Source of the DNA: Nocardioides limicola
Lineage (GTDB): Bacteria > Actinomycetota > Actinomycetes > Propionibacteriales > Nocardioidaceae
Length of the DNA: 64,000 nucleotides
Assembly (NCBI RefSeq): GCF_016827675.1
Contig: NZ_JAERJA010000001.1
Location: forward strand, 310,001-374,000
Reading direction: 5' to 3'
The stretch's first letter is position 1. The number at the start of each line of letters is the position of its first letter. Below, piece by piece: positions 49,652 through 58,844 of this stretch. The notes beneath the pieces are model-generated. The model was not told where the DNA came from. It did no database searches and saw nothing but the letters and a program-made list of their open reading frames with translations. A program made the translations under genes and the position numbers.

Positions 49652-49698
49652 TCAGACCCGGTAGGCGTCGAACGCGGTCAGACCCGGTAGGCGTCGAA
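49652..49698. repeat. Direct duplication of the rel 3' end
   Basis: TCAGACCCGGTAGGCGTCGA occurs at 49652 and again at 49678, 26 bases apart. The second copy encodes the last seven residues and stop of Rel; the first is an untranslated duplicate just beyond the stop. Confidence 0.85.
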
Positions 49699-51981
49699 GA
49701 CGCCGGGCACGTTGCGTACCGCCTTGAGGATGGTGTCCAGATGCTTGGCGTCGGCCATCTCGAAGGTGAACCGGGACTTGGCCACCCGGTCCCGCGTGGT
49801 GGTCAGGGAGGCGTTGAGGATGTTCACGTGCACGTCTGAGAGAGCCATCGTGATGTCGGAGAGCAGCCGGGTACGGTCCAGCGCCTCCACCTGGATGTTG
49901 ACCAGATAGGTCGACTGGGCGGTGGGCGCCCAGGAGACCTCGACGACACGTTCGGGCTGGGTGCGGAGATTCTCGGCGTTGGTGCAGTCGCTGCGGTGCA
50001 CCGAGACGCCACCCCCCTTGGTGACGAACCCGAGGATCTCATCGGGTGGCACCGGGGTGCAGCACTTGGCCAGCTTGACCCAGAGGTCGTCGACCCCCTT
50101 GACCAGCACGCCGGAATCGCCGGCGGTGGGCTGCGGGCTGCGGCTGCGACGCCCGGTGATGGTCACGGCTTCGGCCAGATCCTCTGCGGCGCCCTCGGAG
50201 CCGCCGTGCAGCTCCATCACCCGGTGCACGGCCGCTTGGGCGGAGAGGTTCCCCTCCCCGATCGCCGCATAGAGCGCGGACACGTCGGCGAGGTGGAAGT
50301 GGTCGGCCGCCTGCCCCAGCGTCTCGTGGGTCATCAACCGGTTGAGCGGGAGCCCCTCCTTGCGCATCTGCTTGATCAGGGCGTCCTTGCCCCGCTCGAT
50401 GGCCTCTTCGCGCCGCTCTTTGGTGAACCACTGGCGGATCTTGGACCGGGCCCGCTGGGACTGGACGAAGCCGAGCCAGTCCTGGGACGGGCCGGCGGTG
50501 GGTGACTTCGAGGTGAACACCTCGACCACGTCACCACTGTCGAGCTTGGATTCGAGGGGCACCAGCCGACCGTTCACCCGGGCGCCGATGGTGTGGTGAC
50601 CGACCTCGGTGTGCACGGCATAGGCGAAGTCGACCGGCGTCGCCTCGCTCGGGAGAGCGATCACGTCTCCTCGGGGGGTGAACACGTACACCTGCGCGGT
50701 GGTGATCTCGAAGCGCAGCGACTCGAGGAACTCGCCCGGATCCTCGACCTCGCTCTGCCAGTCCAGGAGCTGCCGGACCCAGGCCATGTCGTCGAGGTCG
50801 CCGCGCCGTTCGGTGTCGACGCCGTTCCGTCCGTCCTCCTTGTACTTCCAGTGCGCCGCCACTCCGTACTCGGCGCGCCGGTGCATCGCCCGGGTGCGGA
50901 TCTGCACCTCGACCGGCTTGCCCTGGGGGCCGATCACGGTGGTGTGCAGCGACTGGTACATGTTGAACTTCGGCATCGCCACGAAGTCCTTGAACCGTCC
51001 CAGCACCGGGTTCCACCGTGAGTGCAACACCCCGAGCACGGAGTAGCAGTCCCGGTCCTCGTCCACCAGCACCCGGATGCCGACCAGGTCGTAGATGTCG
51101 GAGAACTCCCGCCCGCCGACGATCATCTTCTGGTAGATCGAGTAGTAGTGCTTGGGGCGGCCGGTGACCAGGGCCTTGACCTTGGCCTCCTTGAGGTCGT
51201 TCTCCACCTGTTGGGTGACCTCGGCGAGGAACTGGTCACGGCTGGGGGCGCGCTCGGCCACCATCCGGACGATCTCGTCGTACATCTTGGGGTGCAGGGT
51301 GGCGAACGCGAGGTCCTCGAGCTCCCACTTGATCGTGTTCATGCCCAGGCGGTGCGCCAACGGGGCGTAGATGTCGAGGGTCTCGCGCGCCTTCCGCTCC
51401 TGGGTCTCCTGCTTCACGTAGCGCAGGGTGCGCATGTTGTGCAGCCGGTCGGCGAGCTTGATGACCAGCACCCGGATGTCGCGCGCCATCGCCACGATCA
51501 TCTTGCGGATGGTCTCGGCCTGGGCGGAGTCCCCGTAGTTGACCTTGTCCAGTTTGGTGACACCGTCGACGAGGGCCGCCACCTCGTCACCGAAGTCGGC
51601 GGTCAACTGCTCCAGCGTGTACGGCGTGTCCTCGACGGTGTCGTGCAGCAGGGCGGCGACCAGGGTGGGTTCGGTCATGCCGATGTCGGCCAGGATGGTG
51701 GTGACCGCGAGCGGGTGGGTGATGTAGGGGTCACCGCTCTTGCGGGTCTGATCGCCGTGCATCCGCTCGGCGGTCAGGTAGGCACGCTCCAGCAGCGCAA
51801 GGTCGGCCTTGGGGTGGTTGGCCCGCACAGCGCGGAACAGGGGCTCCAGCACGGGGTTGCCCGTCTGGCTGCGGGTCCCCATCCGGGCCAGCCGGGCGCG
51901 CATCCGCCTGGCCGACGGGGGTCCGGTCGACTCCGGGGCCGCATCCGCCGGCGAAGGTACGACGGTGCGTTCCTCAGCCAT
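49678..51981 (-). CDS. rel: Bifunctional (p)ppGpp synthetase/hydrolase Rel
   Basis: Makes and breaks the stringent-response alarmone. The 767-residue protein has an HD hydrolase domain with His113-Asp114 in [10 protein letters not shown] and HNMR further on, a synthetase domain around 260-375 ([36 protein letters not shown]), a TGS domain (about 425-490) and a C-terminal ACT domain. Both catalytic centres look intact, so it is a true bifunctional enzyme. TAGACT six bases before the ATG and no ribosome site suggest leaderless translation. Confidence 0.97.
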   Translation of the reverse strand: MAEERTVVPSPADAAPESTGPPSARRMRARLARMGTRSQTGNPVLEPLFRAVRANHPKADLALLERAYLTAERMHGDQTRKSGDPYITHPLAVTTILADIGMTEPTLVAALLHDTVEDTPYTLEQLTADFGDEVAALVDGVTKLDKVNYGDSAQAETIRKMIVAMARDIRVLVIKLADRLHNMRTLRYVKQETQERKARETLDIYAPLAHRLGMNTIKWELEDLAFATLHPKMYDEIVRMVAERAPSRDQFLAEVTQQVENDLKEAKVKALVTGRPKHYYSIYQKMIVGGREFSDIYDLVGIRVLVDEDRDCYSVLGVLHSRWNPVLGRFKDFVAMPKFNMYQSLHTTVIGPQGKPVEVQIRTRAMHRRAEYGVAAHWKYKEDGRNGVDTERRGDLDDMAWVRQLLDWQSEVEDPGEFLESLRFEITTAQVYVFTPRGDVIALPSEATPVDFAYAVHTEVGHHTIGARVNGRLVPLESKLDSGDVVEVFTSKSPTAGPSQDWLGFVQSQRARSKIRQWFTKERREEAIERGKDALIKQMRKEGLPLNRLMTHETLGQAADHFHLADVSALYAAIGEGNLSAQAAVHRVMELHGGSEGAAEDLAEAVTITGRRSRSPQPTAGDSGVLVKGVDDLWVKLAKCCTPVPPDEILGFVTKGGGVSVHRSDCTNAENLRTQPERVVEVSWAPTAQSTYLVNIQVEALDRTRLLSDITMALSDVHVNILNASLTTTRDRVAKSRFTFEMADAKHLDTILKAVRNVPGVFDAYRV

Positions 51982-51987
51982 GGGGTG

Positions 51988-51993
51988 AGTCTA
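51988..51993 (-). promoter_or_regulatory. Candidate -10 box of a leaderless rel transcript
   Basis: TAGACT on the minus strand, six bases before the rel ATG. The expected -35 position falls inside the hairpin at 52002-52037. Confidence 0.45.
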
Positions 51994-52001
51994 TGCGGTC
52001 G

Positions 52002-52037
52002 CCGTCGGGCAGGTGAGGATGGTCACCTGCCCGACGG
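52002..52037 (-). terminator. Perfect 15-bp hairpin between gap and rel
   Basis: CCGTCGGGCAGGTGA (52002-52016) pairs perfectly with TCACCTGCCCGACGG (52023-52037) around a six-base loop, eight bases after the gap stop codon. There is no U-tract; this is the U-less type often seen in high-GC Actinobacteria. It would separate the apt-gap transcript from rel. Confidence 0.7.
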
Positions 52038-52044
52038 AGGTGGT

Positions 52045-53478
52045 TCAGAGCGTCGGGAAGAGCGGGTACTCGACGCCGGAAATGTGCTGGACCACGCGCA
52101 CCACCTGGCAGGAGTAGCCGAACTCGTTGTCGTACCAGAGGTAGACGATGGCGTTCTTGCCGTTCACGATCGTCGCGTTGGCGTCCACGATGGAGGCGTG
52201 CCGGGAGCCCACGAAGTCGGTGGAGACCGCGTCGTTGGAGGTGGTGAAGTCGATCTGCCGCTTCAGGTCCGAGTGCAGCGACACGTCGCGCAGGTGCGCG
52301 TTGAGCTCCTCCTTGCTGGTCTCCTGGTCGAGCTGGAGGTTGAGGATGGCCATCGACACGTCCGGGGTGGGCACCCGGATCGACGACCCGGAGATGTGCG
52401 CTTCGAGGCTGGGCAGCGCCTTCTTGATCGCGGACGCGGCGCCGGTCTCGGTGAGCACCATGTTCAGCGGTGCGGAGCGGCCTCGCCGGTCGCCCTTGTG
52501 GTAGTTGTCCAGCAGGTTCTGGTCATTGGTGTAGGAGTGGACGGTCTCCACGTGGCCGGAAGCGATGCCGTACTCGTCGTCGATGGCCTTGATCGGCGGC
52601 ACGATGGCGTTGGTGGTGCAGGAGGCGCAGGAGATCACCGTCTCGGCGGGGTCGATGGTGCCGTGGTTGACGCCGTGGACGATGTTGGGGACGTCGCCCT
52701 TGCCGGGCGCGGTGAGCACCACCTTCGAGATTCCCGGACGCAGGTGGTTCGACAGGCCGTCACGGTCGCGCCAGATGCCGGTGTTGTCGATCAGGATGGC
52801 GTCGTTGATGCCGTACTCGGTGTAGTCGACCTCGGCCGGGTCGTTGCTGTAGATGACCTGGATCTCGACGCCGTTGGCGACGATGACGTTGCGTTCCTCG
52901 TCGATCGAGATCGAGCCGTTGAACTGTCCGTGGATCGAGTCGCGGCGCAGCAGCGAGGCGCGCTTCTTGAGGTCCTCACCGGCGCTCTTGCGGACCACCA
53001 CGGCCCGCAGTCGCAGACCGTTGCCGGATCCGGACTTCTCCACCAGAAGTCGCGCCAGCAGCCGGCCGATGCGCCCGAAACCGTAGAGCACCACGTCGGT
53101 GTGGCCGTTGCGCTGCAGCTTCTGATCACCCGTGGCTCCGGCGACCGCAGCCCGGGTGAACTCCTCCAGGGTGAGGCCCTGGTCGTCCTCGGCGTAGGCG
53201 ATCGCCAGTTTGCCGATGTCGATCCGGGACGGCCCGAGGTCCAGAGTGCTCAGCACCGTCAGGATCGGGAAGGTCTCCTCGATCGTCAGACCGCGGGTTT
53301 CGATCTGGCGCACGTACTTGTGGGTCTTGAGGATGCTGATCACCGACTTGTTCACCAGCGATCGGCTGTGCACGAGGATCGTCACGTCGCGCTCACGGTA
53401 GAGCTGTCCGATCATCGGGATCATCGCTTCGGCGAGCGCCTCGCGCTGCTTCCAATCGGCGAAGTGGTCAACGGTCAC
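52045..53478 (-). CDS. Glyceraldehyde-3-phosphate dehydrogenase, long form with N-terminal extension
   Basis: Interconverts glyceraldehyde-3-phosphate and 1,3-bisphosphoglycerate. The 477-residue product has about 125 extra N-terminal residues (helical, unlike other GAPDHs), then the nucleotide loop LYGFGRIGRLLARLL and the active-site Cys287 in SCASCTTNAIVPP. The size and layout match the second GAPDH of Corynebacterium glutamicum (GapB), used in gluconeogenesis; that role is inferred. The usual glycolytic gap-pgk-tpi cluster is not here. Start GTG at 53478 with AAGGA upstream. Confidence 0.93.
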   Translation of the reverse strand: MTVDHFADWKQREALAEAMIPMIGQLYRERDVTILVHSRSLVNKSVISILKTHKYVRQIETRGLTIEETFPILTVLSTLDLGPSRIDIGKLAIAYAEDDQGLTLEEFTRAAVAGATGDQKLQRNGHTDVVLYGFGRIGRLLARLLVEKSGSGNGLRLRAVVVRKSAGEDLKKRASLLRRDSIHGQFNGSISIDEERNVIVANGVEIQVIYSNDPAEVDYTEYGINDAILIDNTGIWRDRDGLSNHLRPGISKVVLTAPGKGDVPNIVHGVNHGTIDPAETVISCASCTTNAIVPPIKAIDDEYGIASGHVETVHSYTNDQNLLDNYHKGDRRGRSAPLNMVLTETGAASAIKKALPSLEAHISGSSIRVPTPDVSMAILNLQLDQETSKEELNAHLRDVSLHSDLKRQIDFTTSNDAVSTDFVGSRHASIVDANATIVNGKNAIVYLWYDNEFGYSCQVVRVVQHISGVEYPLFPTL

Positions 53479-53508
53479 TGCTGGATCCTTCTCTCGGTTC
53501 GGTGCGGG

Positions 53509-54057
53509 TCACACAGTGGCGATCGAGCTCAGCCGAAGGTCGCCGATGGCGGCACGACCCGGCAGGAACCCGATCTCGAGGATGACGGCCAGGGCATGCG
53601 GCAGGGCGCCGCAGGCCGTGACGAGCTGACGTGCCGCGGCCGCGGTGCCGCCGGTGGCCAGCACGTCGTCGACGATGAGGACGCGTTGTCCGGCAGTCAG
53701 TGCGTCCTGGTGGATGGCCAGGGTGGCCTCGCCGTACTCCAGGGCGTAGGAGACCTGATGGGTGGCGCGCGGCAGCTTGCCCGCCTTGCGGACCGGGATG
53801 AACCCGACCCCCAGGGCCATCGCCACGGGGGCGCCGAGGATGAATCCGCGAGCATCGATGCCGACGACGGCGTCGACCGTCGGGACGTCGTCGGAGTCAC
53901 GACCGGCGTCGGCCATCGCGTCGATGACTGCGGTCAGACCCTCGGGGCGGGCCAGCAGCGGGGTGATGTCCTTGAAGACCACACCACGTTGGGGGTGATC
54001 GGGGACATCGAGGACGAGACTGTCGACGGCCCGGCGGGCCCTCTCGAGCCGCGTCAC
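53509..54057 (-). CDS. apt: Adenine phosphoribosyltransferase
   Basis: Salvages adenine to AMP. The 182-residue enzyme has VDAVVGIDARGFILGAPVA and the PRPP loop RVLIVDDVLATGGTAAAA. The start overlaps the SecDF-like stop by ATGA; apt lies between secF and rel in most Actinobacteria. Confidence 0.97.
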   Translation of the reverse strand: MTRLERARRAVDSLVLDVPDHPQRGVVFKDITPLLARPEGLTAVIDAMADAGRDSDDVPTVDAVVGIDARGFILGAPVAMALGVGFIPVRKAGKLPRATHQVSYALEYGEATLAIHQDALTAGQRVLIVDDVLATGGTAAAARQLVTACGALPHALAVILEIGFLPGRAAIGDLRLSSIATV

Positions 54058-56219
54058 CGGCCGCCGCCGCGCTTGGATCGGGGCTGGCGGGTCGGCTGCT
54101 GCCGTTTGGCCGCACCGCTGGTCTTGACGGGAGCCTTGCTGCCCTTCACCGGCACGGGGACCGGGTCAGACTTGCGGGGCTTCCGGGTGCGCGTGCGGGT
54201 GCCGCCGGGCTCGGTCCGCTCGGCGGTGGCGCGCGGCAGGGCTGGGGCCACCAGCGGAGAGGTCAGCGTGATCATCAGCAACCCCAGGAGCAGCACTACG
54301 CAGCCGTGCCACAGGTCGCTGCCGGTGCCGAGGGCAGCGGCCACCGCACCAGTGCCGGCGACGGCCACTCCCCCGGCGACCAGGGCCACCTGCCGGGCAG
54401 CGTGCGGGATCAGTTTGGCCGACACGGAGAGTGCCAGCACCGTCAGCCAGGCCGCGGTGGTGGTCTGGCTGGACGGGAGCCCGACCAGGCCGAGCAGCCC
54501 GGCGACGACCACCAGATCGGCGGCCACTGTGGCCGTGAAGAGCGCGGGACGCTTCGGGCCGGTGCTGCGGTAGGCGACCCAGCCCACCACCAGCAGCACC
54601 GCCAGCGCCAGGCCCACCAGCAGACGGGTGTGGGAGGTCTCCCCGCCGAAGCCGAGGTCCGCGGCTGCCTCGGGACGGCGCAGAGCCGCACCGATCACGG
54701 CGACCAGCAGCAGGGCGCCGATCACCATCAGCCGCGGCCGCCGGCCCCACTGCTGCTCGGCTGGGCAGGCTCGCGCGGTGAGGCGCCCGGTCAGGATGGT
54801 CAGCGCGGTGCAGGTGAGGGTGAGGTGGACGAACAGTGCGACCGTGAACCCCGCGACCAGGGCGAGTCCGGCGTCGCGCAGGGTGCCGCTCAGGGTGGCG
54901 ACAAAGATGCCGCCGATCACGATCGGCACCCACAACGCCAACCCGGTGGTACGACGATGCGGCGCCACCACCCGAGGCAGTGCGCCGGTCGCCGACTGGC
55001 CGGTGGCCACACTGCGGGAGAGTTCGGCGATCAGGCCGATGCCGAGGAGTTGACCGACCAGCAGGGCGCCGGCAAGCGGCACCAGGGTGGCCGGCGCGGT
55101 CACGAACGAGACGCCGACGCCGAGGAACACCACGAGCGGGTACAGGGCGGCCAGCCCGGCCAGGAAGGCGAGCGGCAGCACCAGTGCGACGGTGCCGAAG
55201 CGTCGGGCGATCAGGGCGCTGCCGAGCAGCACCAGCAGCACGAAGGCACCACCGGTGAATGTGGCTGCGCGCAGGCCGGTCCCCGCGGCGACGGCCTCGA
55301 CGCCGACGTCGTCGGAGAAGGTGACCGGCACCTGTCCGGCGTCGATGGTCTGGGCCAAGGCCTTGGCCGACTCCTCGGTGAAGGCGCCGGTGATGTGCGC
55401 TTCGCCGGTGAGGACGGCGGTGCTCATCCGCGGCGCCGAGACGACGTGGTCGTCGAGCACGATGGCGAACTGACGTTGGCCGCCGGCCAGGACCTGCGAC
55501 ATCTCGGAGAACTGGCGACTGCCTTCACGGTCGAAGCGCAGCCGCACCGTCCACTCGCGGCTGCCGGTGGGCAGCACCGCCCGGGCCGAGGAGAGGTTCT
55601 CGCCGGCGACCACCACCGGGGAGAGGAGGAACTTCTGGCCGAAGTCGTCGCAGGCGAGCAGGGGCTGGTTGACCGGCCCCGGGTCGCGCAGGTCGGGCTG
55701 GGTGCAGGTGTACTGCCCGAAGGCGGTGAGTGAGTCAGCATCGGGACTGACCGACCAGATCAGCGGGTCGCCGTACTCGATGTCCGCGTCGCCAGCGTCC
55801 GGGTCGTCGGCGTCCGCGTCATCGGCCTCGTCATCAGCCTCGTCGGCGGCCGGTGCGGCCGCCGGTCCGGAGCGGGCCACCACCCGGATCCCCAGCACGT
55901 TGGGTCGGGTCAGGGGAACCTCGACGCCGGGACGCGGCCCCCCCGGGTGGGTGACAACGATCTGGTCCGGCTCGACGTAGCGGACCTGAGCGCCCGGCAG
56001 TTCGGCAGCAATCGTCCGTCCGGCGATGACATCGCTGAGGTCGCGTAGTTCTGCGCGGGTGGCCGGCTCCTCCAGGGTGAGGGTGACCTCGGTGCCGGCT
56101 GAGAATGCGGGGCCGGTCAGGGGCGTCCGGTCGTCGACGAGCGCGACGAGGCCGTAGCCCACCGCGATCAGCAGGAGGGCAGCGACAAGGGTGCGGGCAG
56201 CACCCGTCCGGGGCAGCAC
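54054..56219 (-). CDS. Degenerate fused SecD-SecF-like membrane protein
   Basis: Occupies the place of secD and secF, but as one 721-residue chain against about 950 for the pair. Residues 1-315 match SecD: membrane helix, P1 domain (LLSPVVVAGENLSSA, QFAIVLDDHVVSAP, ITGAFTEESAKALAQ), with an Asp/Ala-rich insert (126-147). The membrane part follows SecD topology (320-480), but the D4 region normally AVDANVLIFERIRE reads QLLGIGLIAELSRS. A SecF-like half (496-663) keeps GFGGE and five spans, but its NDTIVVFDRI region reads VSAKLIPHAAR. The P4 domain is missing. Both proton-pathway Asp residues are gone, so classical SecDF pumping is unlikely. Lys/Arg-rich tail. Confidence 0.8.
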   Translation of the reverse strand: MLPRTGAARTLVAALLLIAVGYGLVALVDDRTPLTGPAFSAGTEVTLTLEEPATRAELRDLSDVIAGRTIAAELPGAQVRYVEPDQIVVTHPGGPRPGVEVPLTRPNVLGIRVVARSGPAAAPAADEADDEADDADADDPDAGDADIEYGDPLIWSVSPDADSLTAFGQYTCTQPDLRDPGPVNQPLLACDDFGQKFLLSPVVVAGENLSSARAVLPTGSREWTVRLRFDREGSRQFSEMSQVLAGGQRQFAIVLDDHVVSAPRMSTAVLTGEAHITGAFTEESAKALAQTIDAGQVPVTFSDDVGVEAVAAGTGLRAATFTGGAFVLLVLLGSALIARRFGTVALVLPLAFLAGLAALYPLVVFLGVGVSFVTAPATLVPLAGALLVGQLLGIGLIAELSRSVATGQSATGALPRVVAPHRRTTGLALWVPIVIGGIFVATLSGTLRDAGLALVAGFTVALFVHLTLTCTALTILTGRLTARACPAEQQWGRRPRLMVIGALLLVAVIGAALRRPEAAADLGFGGETSHTRLLVGLALAVLLVVGWVAYRSTGPKRPALFTATVAADLVVVAGLLGLVGLPSSQTTTAAWLTVLALSVSAKLIPHAARQVALVAGGVAVAGTGAVAAALGTGSDLWHGCVVLLLGLLMITLTSPLVAPALPRATAERTEPGGTRTRTRKPRKSDPVPVPVKGSKAPVKTSGAAKRQQPTRQPRSKRGGGR

Positions 56220-56222
56220 GGG

Positions 56223-56513
56223 TCAGGCTTCCTCGGGCTGCTCGCCGTCCGGCTGGGGGAACTCCTGGGCGATCTCGACCACGGCCCCCCGGACCACTTC
56301 GAGGATGACACCGTCGGCGACCTGGACGTGGACGGTCGCGCTGTCCTCGTCGATCCTGTCGACGGTGCCGAAGATGCCGGCCGAGAGCATCACCCGGATG
56401 CCGGGCTGCAGCCCGGCCTGGACCTCGGCCATCTTCCGGCTGCGGCGCCGCTGCGGGGCGATCAGCAGGAACCAGAACATGGCGATCAGGGCGATGGGCA
56501 GAAGCAGTTCCAC
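56223..56513 (-). CDS. yajC: Preprotein translocase subunit YajC
   Basis: Small partner of SecDF. From the GTG at 56513 (AGGAAGG nine bases upstream) it is 96 residues: one membrane helix (PIALIAMFWFLLIAPQRRR) and a soluble domain with GIRVMLSAGIFGTVDRID. It looks normal, in contrast to the altered SecDF next to it, from which it is separated by three bases. Confidence 0.93.
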   Translation of the reverse strand: MELLLPIALIAMFWFLLIAPQRRRSRKMAEVQAGLQPGIRVMLSAGIFGTVDRIDEDSATVHVQVADGVILEVVRGAVVEIAQEFPQPDGEQPEEA

Positions 56514-56550
56514 GAAAGCAGGCCTTCCTGGGGTGGGGATCGGACGGATC

Positions 56551-57639
56551 CTACTCTGACTCCATGTCCTCATGCCCAGCCGGGTCGAAGAGGGTGGGCT
56601 CCGCGGTCGGGGGCACAGCCAGACCCAGGTGCTCCCACGCGGCGGGCGTCGCGATCCGGCCGCGTGGGGTCCGAGCGAGCAGCCCCAGGCGCACCAGGAA
56701 CGGCTCGGCGACCTCCTCGACGGTCTCCCGCTCCTCCCCCACGGCCACGGCCAAGGTGCTGACCCCGACCGGTCCGCCGCCGAATCGGCGACACAGCACG
56801 TCGAGGACCGCCCGGTCGAGTCGGTCCAGGCCCGAGGTGTCCACCTCGTAGAGCTCGAGAGCCGTGCGTGACACGTCGACGGTGACGACGCCATCGGCCC
56901 GGACCTGGGCGTAGTCACGGACCCGGCGCAGCAAGCGGTTCGCGATCCGCGGCGTGCCCCGGGACCGGGAGGCGATCTCTGCGGTGCCTTCGGGACGAGC
57001 CTCGATCTCCAGCAGCGCAGCGGACCTCTGCACGATGCGGTCGAGGTCGTGGGCCTCGTAGAACTCCAGATGGGCGGTGAATCCGAACCGATCGCGCAAC
57101 GGACCCGGCAGCAGTCCGGCCCTGGTGGTGGCCCCGACCAGCGTGAACGGCGGGATCTCCAGCGGGATGGCGGTGGCGCCCGGACCCTTGCCGATGACCA
57201 CGTCGACACGGAAGTCCTCCATCGCCATGTAGAGCATCTCTTCGGCTGGCCGGGACATCCGGTGGATCTCGTCGACGAAGAGGACGTCGCCCTCGTTGAG
57301 GCCGGACAGGATGGCGGCCAGGTCGCCGGCATGGGTGATCGCGGGGCCGCTGGTCAGCCGCAGCGGCGCGCTCATCTCGGCGGCGATGATCATCGCCAGG
57401 GTGGTCTTCCCCAGACCCGGTGGCCCTGAGAGGAGCACGTGGTCGGGGGTGCGGGCCCGCAGCCGGGCCGCCTCCAGGACGAGGCCGAGCTGCTCGCGGA
57501 CCCGCTCCTGGCCGACCACCTCGTCGAGCGACTTGGGGCGCAGTGCGGCTTCGACGGCACGTTCGTCGCCGTCGGCCTCGGCGGTGGTGAGCGACCGCAG
57601 GTGCGTCTCCTCGGCGGCGTCCAGGCTCTCCTCGTACAT
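56551..57639 (-). CDS. ruvB: Holliday junction branch-migration ATPase RuvB
   Basis: Motor of branch migration. The 362-residue AAA+ protein has Walker [13 protein letters not shown], Walker [11 protein letters not shown], sensor VGATTRAG and arginine finger region LRDRFG, then the winged helix ending in [17 protein letters not shown]. Two bases after ruvA; it should respond to the LexA box before ruvC. Confidence 0.98.
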   Translation of the reverse strand: MYEESLDAAEETHLRSLTTAEADGDERAVEAALRPKSLDEVVGQERVREQLGLVLEAARLRARTPDHVLLSGPPGLGKTTLAMIIAAEMSAPLRLTSGPAITHAGDLAAILSGLNEGDVLFVDEIHRMSRPAEEMLYMAMEDFRVDVVIGKGPGATAIPLEIPPFTLVGATTRAGLLPGPLRDRFGFTAHLEFYEAHDLDRIVQRSAALLEIEARPEGTAEIASRSRGTPRIANRLLRRVRDYAQVRADGVVTVDVSRTALELYEVDTSGLDRLDRAVLDVLCRRFGGGPVGVSTLAVAVGEERETVEEVAEPFLVRLGLLARTPRGRIATPAAWEHLGLAVPPTAEPTLFDPAGHEDMESE

Positions 57640-57641
57640 GC

Positions 57642-58244
57642 TCAGGCCTTGCTCAAGGCGCGCAGCGCTGCCCGCAGCAGGGCCGGTACGTCGGGACTGT
57701 CACCGGCTTGGGACTCCACGGCGTTGATCGCCTTCTCGGCCTCCTTGGTCGACCAGCCCAACCCGATCAGGGCCTGCTGGACCTGCCCCTTCCAGGCGTG
57801 CGTCCCGTCGACGCTGGTCGTGGCGAGGCTGGCGCCGCCGGCCGGTGCGCCGATCCGGTCCTTGAGTTCGAGGATGATCCGTTGAGCGCCCTTCTGGCCG
57901 ATCCCCGGCACGGCGGTCAGCGTCTTGACGTCCTCACCGGCTACCGCGACCCGCAACTGGTCGGGGCTGAGCACCGCGAGCATCGCCTGAGCCAGCTTGG
58001 GGCCGACGCCACTGGCGGTCTGCAGCAGCTCGAAGGTCACCCGCTCGTCGTCATCGGAGAACCCGAAGAGCGTCATCGAGTCCTCGCGGACCACCAGGCT
58101 GGTGGGCACCAGGGCCTCGGTCCCGGGGCGGAGCGCGGCGATCGTCTGCGGGGTGCAGATGACCTCGATGCCGAGGCCACCCACCTCCAGCACGGCGCTG
58201 GTCACCGTCAGGTCGGCGACCCGGCCGCGGACGAAGTTGATCAT
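57642..58244 (-). CDS. ruvA: Holliday junction DNA-binding protein RuvA
   Basis: Tetrameric junction-binding partner of RuvB. 200 residues: OB domain starting [12 protein letters not shown], two HhH motifs ([31 protein letters not shown]), and a C-terminal domain that contacts RuvB. It overlaps ruvC by four bases. Confidence 0.98.
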   Translation of the reverse strand: MINFVRGRVADLTVTSAVLEVGGLGIEVICTPQTIAALRPGTEALVPTSLVVREDSMTLFGFSDDDERVTFELLQTASGVGPKLAQAMLAVLSPDQLRVAVAGEDVKTLTAVPGIGQKGAQRIILELKDRIGAPAGGASLATTSVDGTHAWKGQVQQALIGLGWSTKEAEKAINAVESQAGDSPDVPALLRAALRALSKA

Positions 58245-58768
58245 GCGGTTCTCCCCGTCCTGGCCGCGGCGACGGCCTGTTCCAGTCGATTCTGGGCTCC
58301 CCCGCGCCAGACGTGGCAGATCGCCAGGGCCAGCGCATCCGAGGCATCCGCGGGCTTCGGTGGTGAGTCCAGGCGGAGGATGCGCGCCACCATGGCGGCC
58401 ACCTGCGCCTTCTGCGCCCGTCCGCTGCCGGTGACCGCGGCCTTGACCTCGCTGGGGGTGTGCAGTGCCACCGGGATCCCGCGCCGGGCGGCCGCCACCA
58501 TGGCGATACCGGACGCCTGGGCGGTGCCCATCACCGTGCTCACGTCGGAGCGGGCGAAGACACGTTCCACCGCCACGGCGTCCGGTGCGTACTCGTCGAG
58601 CCAGGCGTCGATGCCCTTCTCGATGGTGACCAGCCGCTCCGCGACCGGCCGGTCGGCCGAGGTGCGGATGACATTGACGTCGATGAGGGACAGCGGTCGT
58701 CCCACCAGCCCTTCGACCACGCCGATGCCGCAGCGGGTCAGCCCTGGATCAACCCCGAGCACTCGCAT
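58241..58768 (-). CDS. ruvC: Crossover junction endodeoxyribonuclease RuvC
   Basis: Resolves Holliday junctions. The 175-residue nuclease has the acidic catalytic residues in [19 protein letters not shown] and [11 protein letters not shown]. First gene of ruvCAB; AGAAGG lies nine bases before the ATG and a LexA-type palindrome lies 17-34 bases upstream. Confidence 0.98.
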   Translation of the reverse strand: MRVLGVDPGLTRCGIGVVEGLVGRPLSLIDVNVIRTSADRPVAERLVTIEKGIDAWLDEYAPDAVAVERVFARSDVSTVMGTAQASGIAMVAAARRGIPVALHTPSEVKAAVTGSGRAQKAQVAAMVARILRLDSPPKPADASDALALAICHVWRGGAQNRLEQAVAAARTGRTA

Positions 58769-58784
58769 CGTGTCACCCTTCTCG

Positions 58785-58802
58785 TCCGAACACCTGTTCG
58801 GA
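58785..58802. promoter_or_regulatory. LexA (SOS) box upstream of ruvCAB
   Basis: TCCGAACACCTGTTCGGA is a perfect inverted repeat and fits the Gram-positive/actinobacterial LexA operator CGAAC-N4-GTTCG. It lies between TTGTTA (a possible -35, 58811-58806) and the ruvC start, where a repressor would block transcription. Confidence 0.8.
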
Positions 58803-58844
58803 GGTTAACAAGGGGGTGCGACGTTCCGGGGCCCGACACGCGGA

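Noticed and set aside
53482..53506. Leaderless start for the GAPDH gene
   Set aside because: It has AAGGA eight bases before the GTG, so ordinary initiation is more likely.
51022..54573. Very long open frame (about 1180 codons) on the + strand opposite rel, gap and apt
   Set aside because: A shadow of high-GC codon usage: it lies antisense to three clearly conserved genes, has His/Asp/Gly-rich low-complexity content, and shows no domain.
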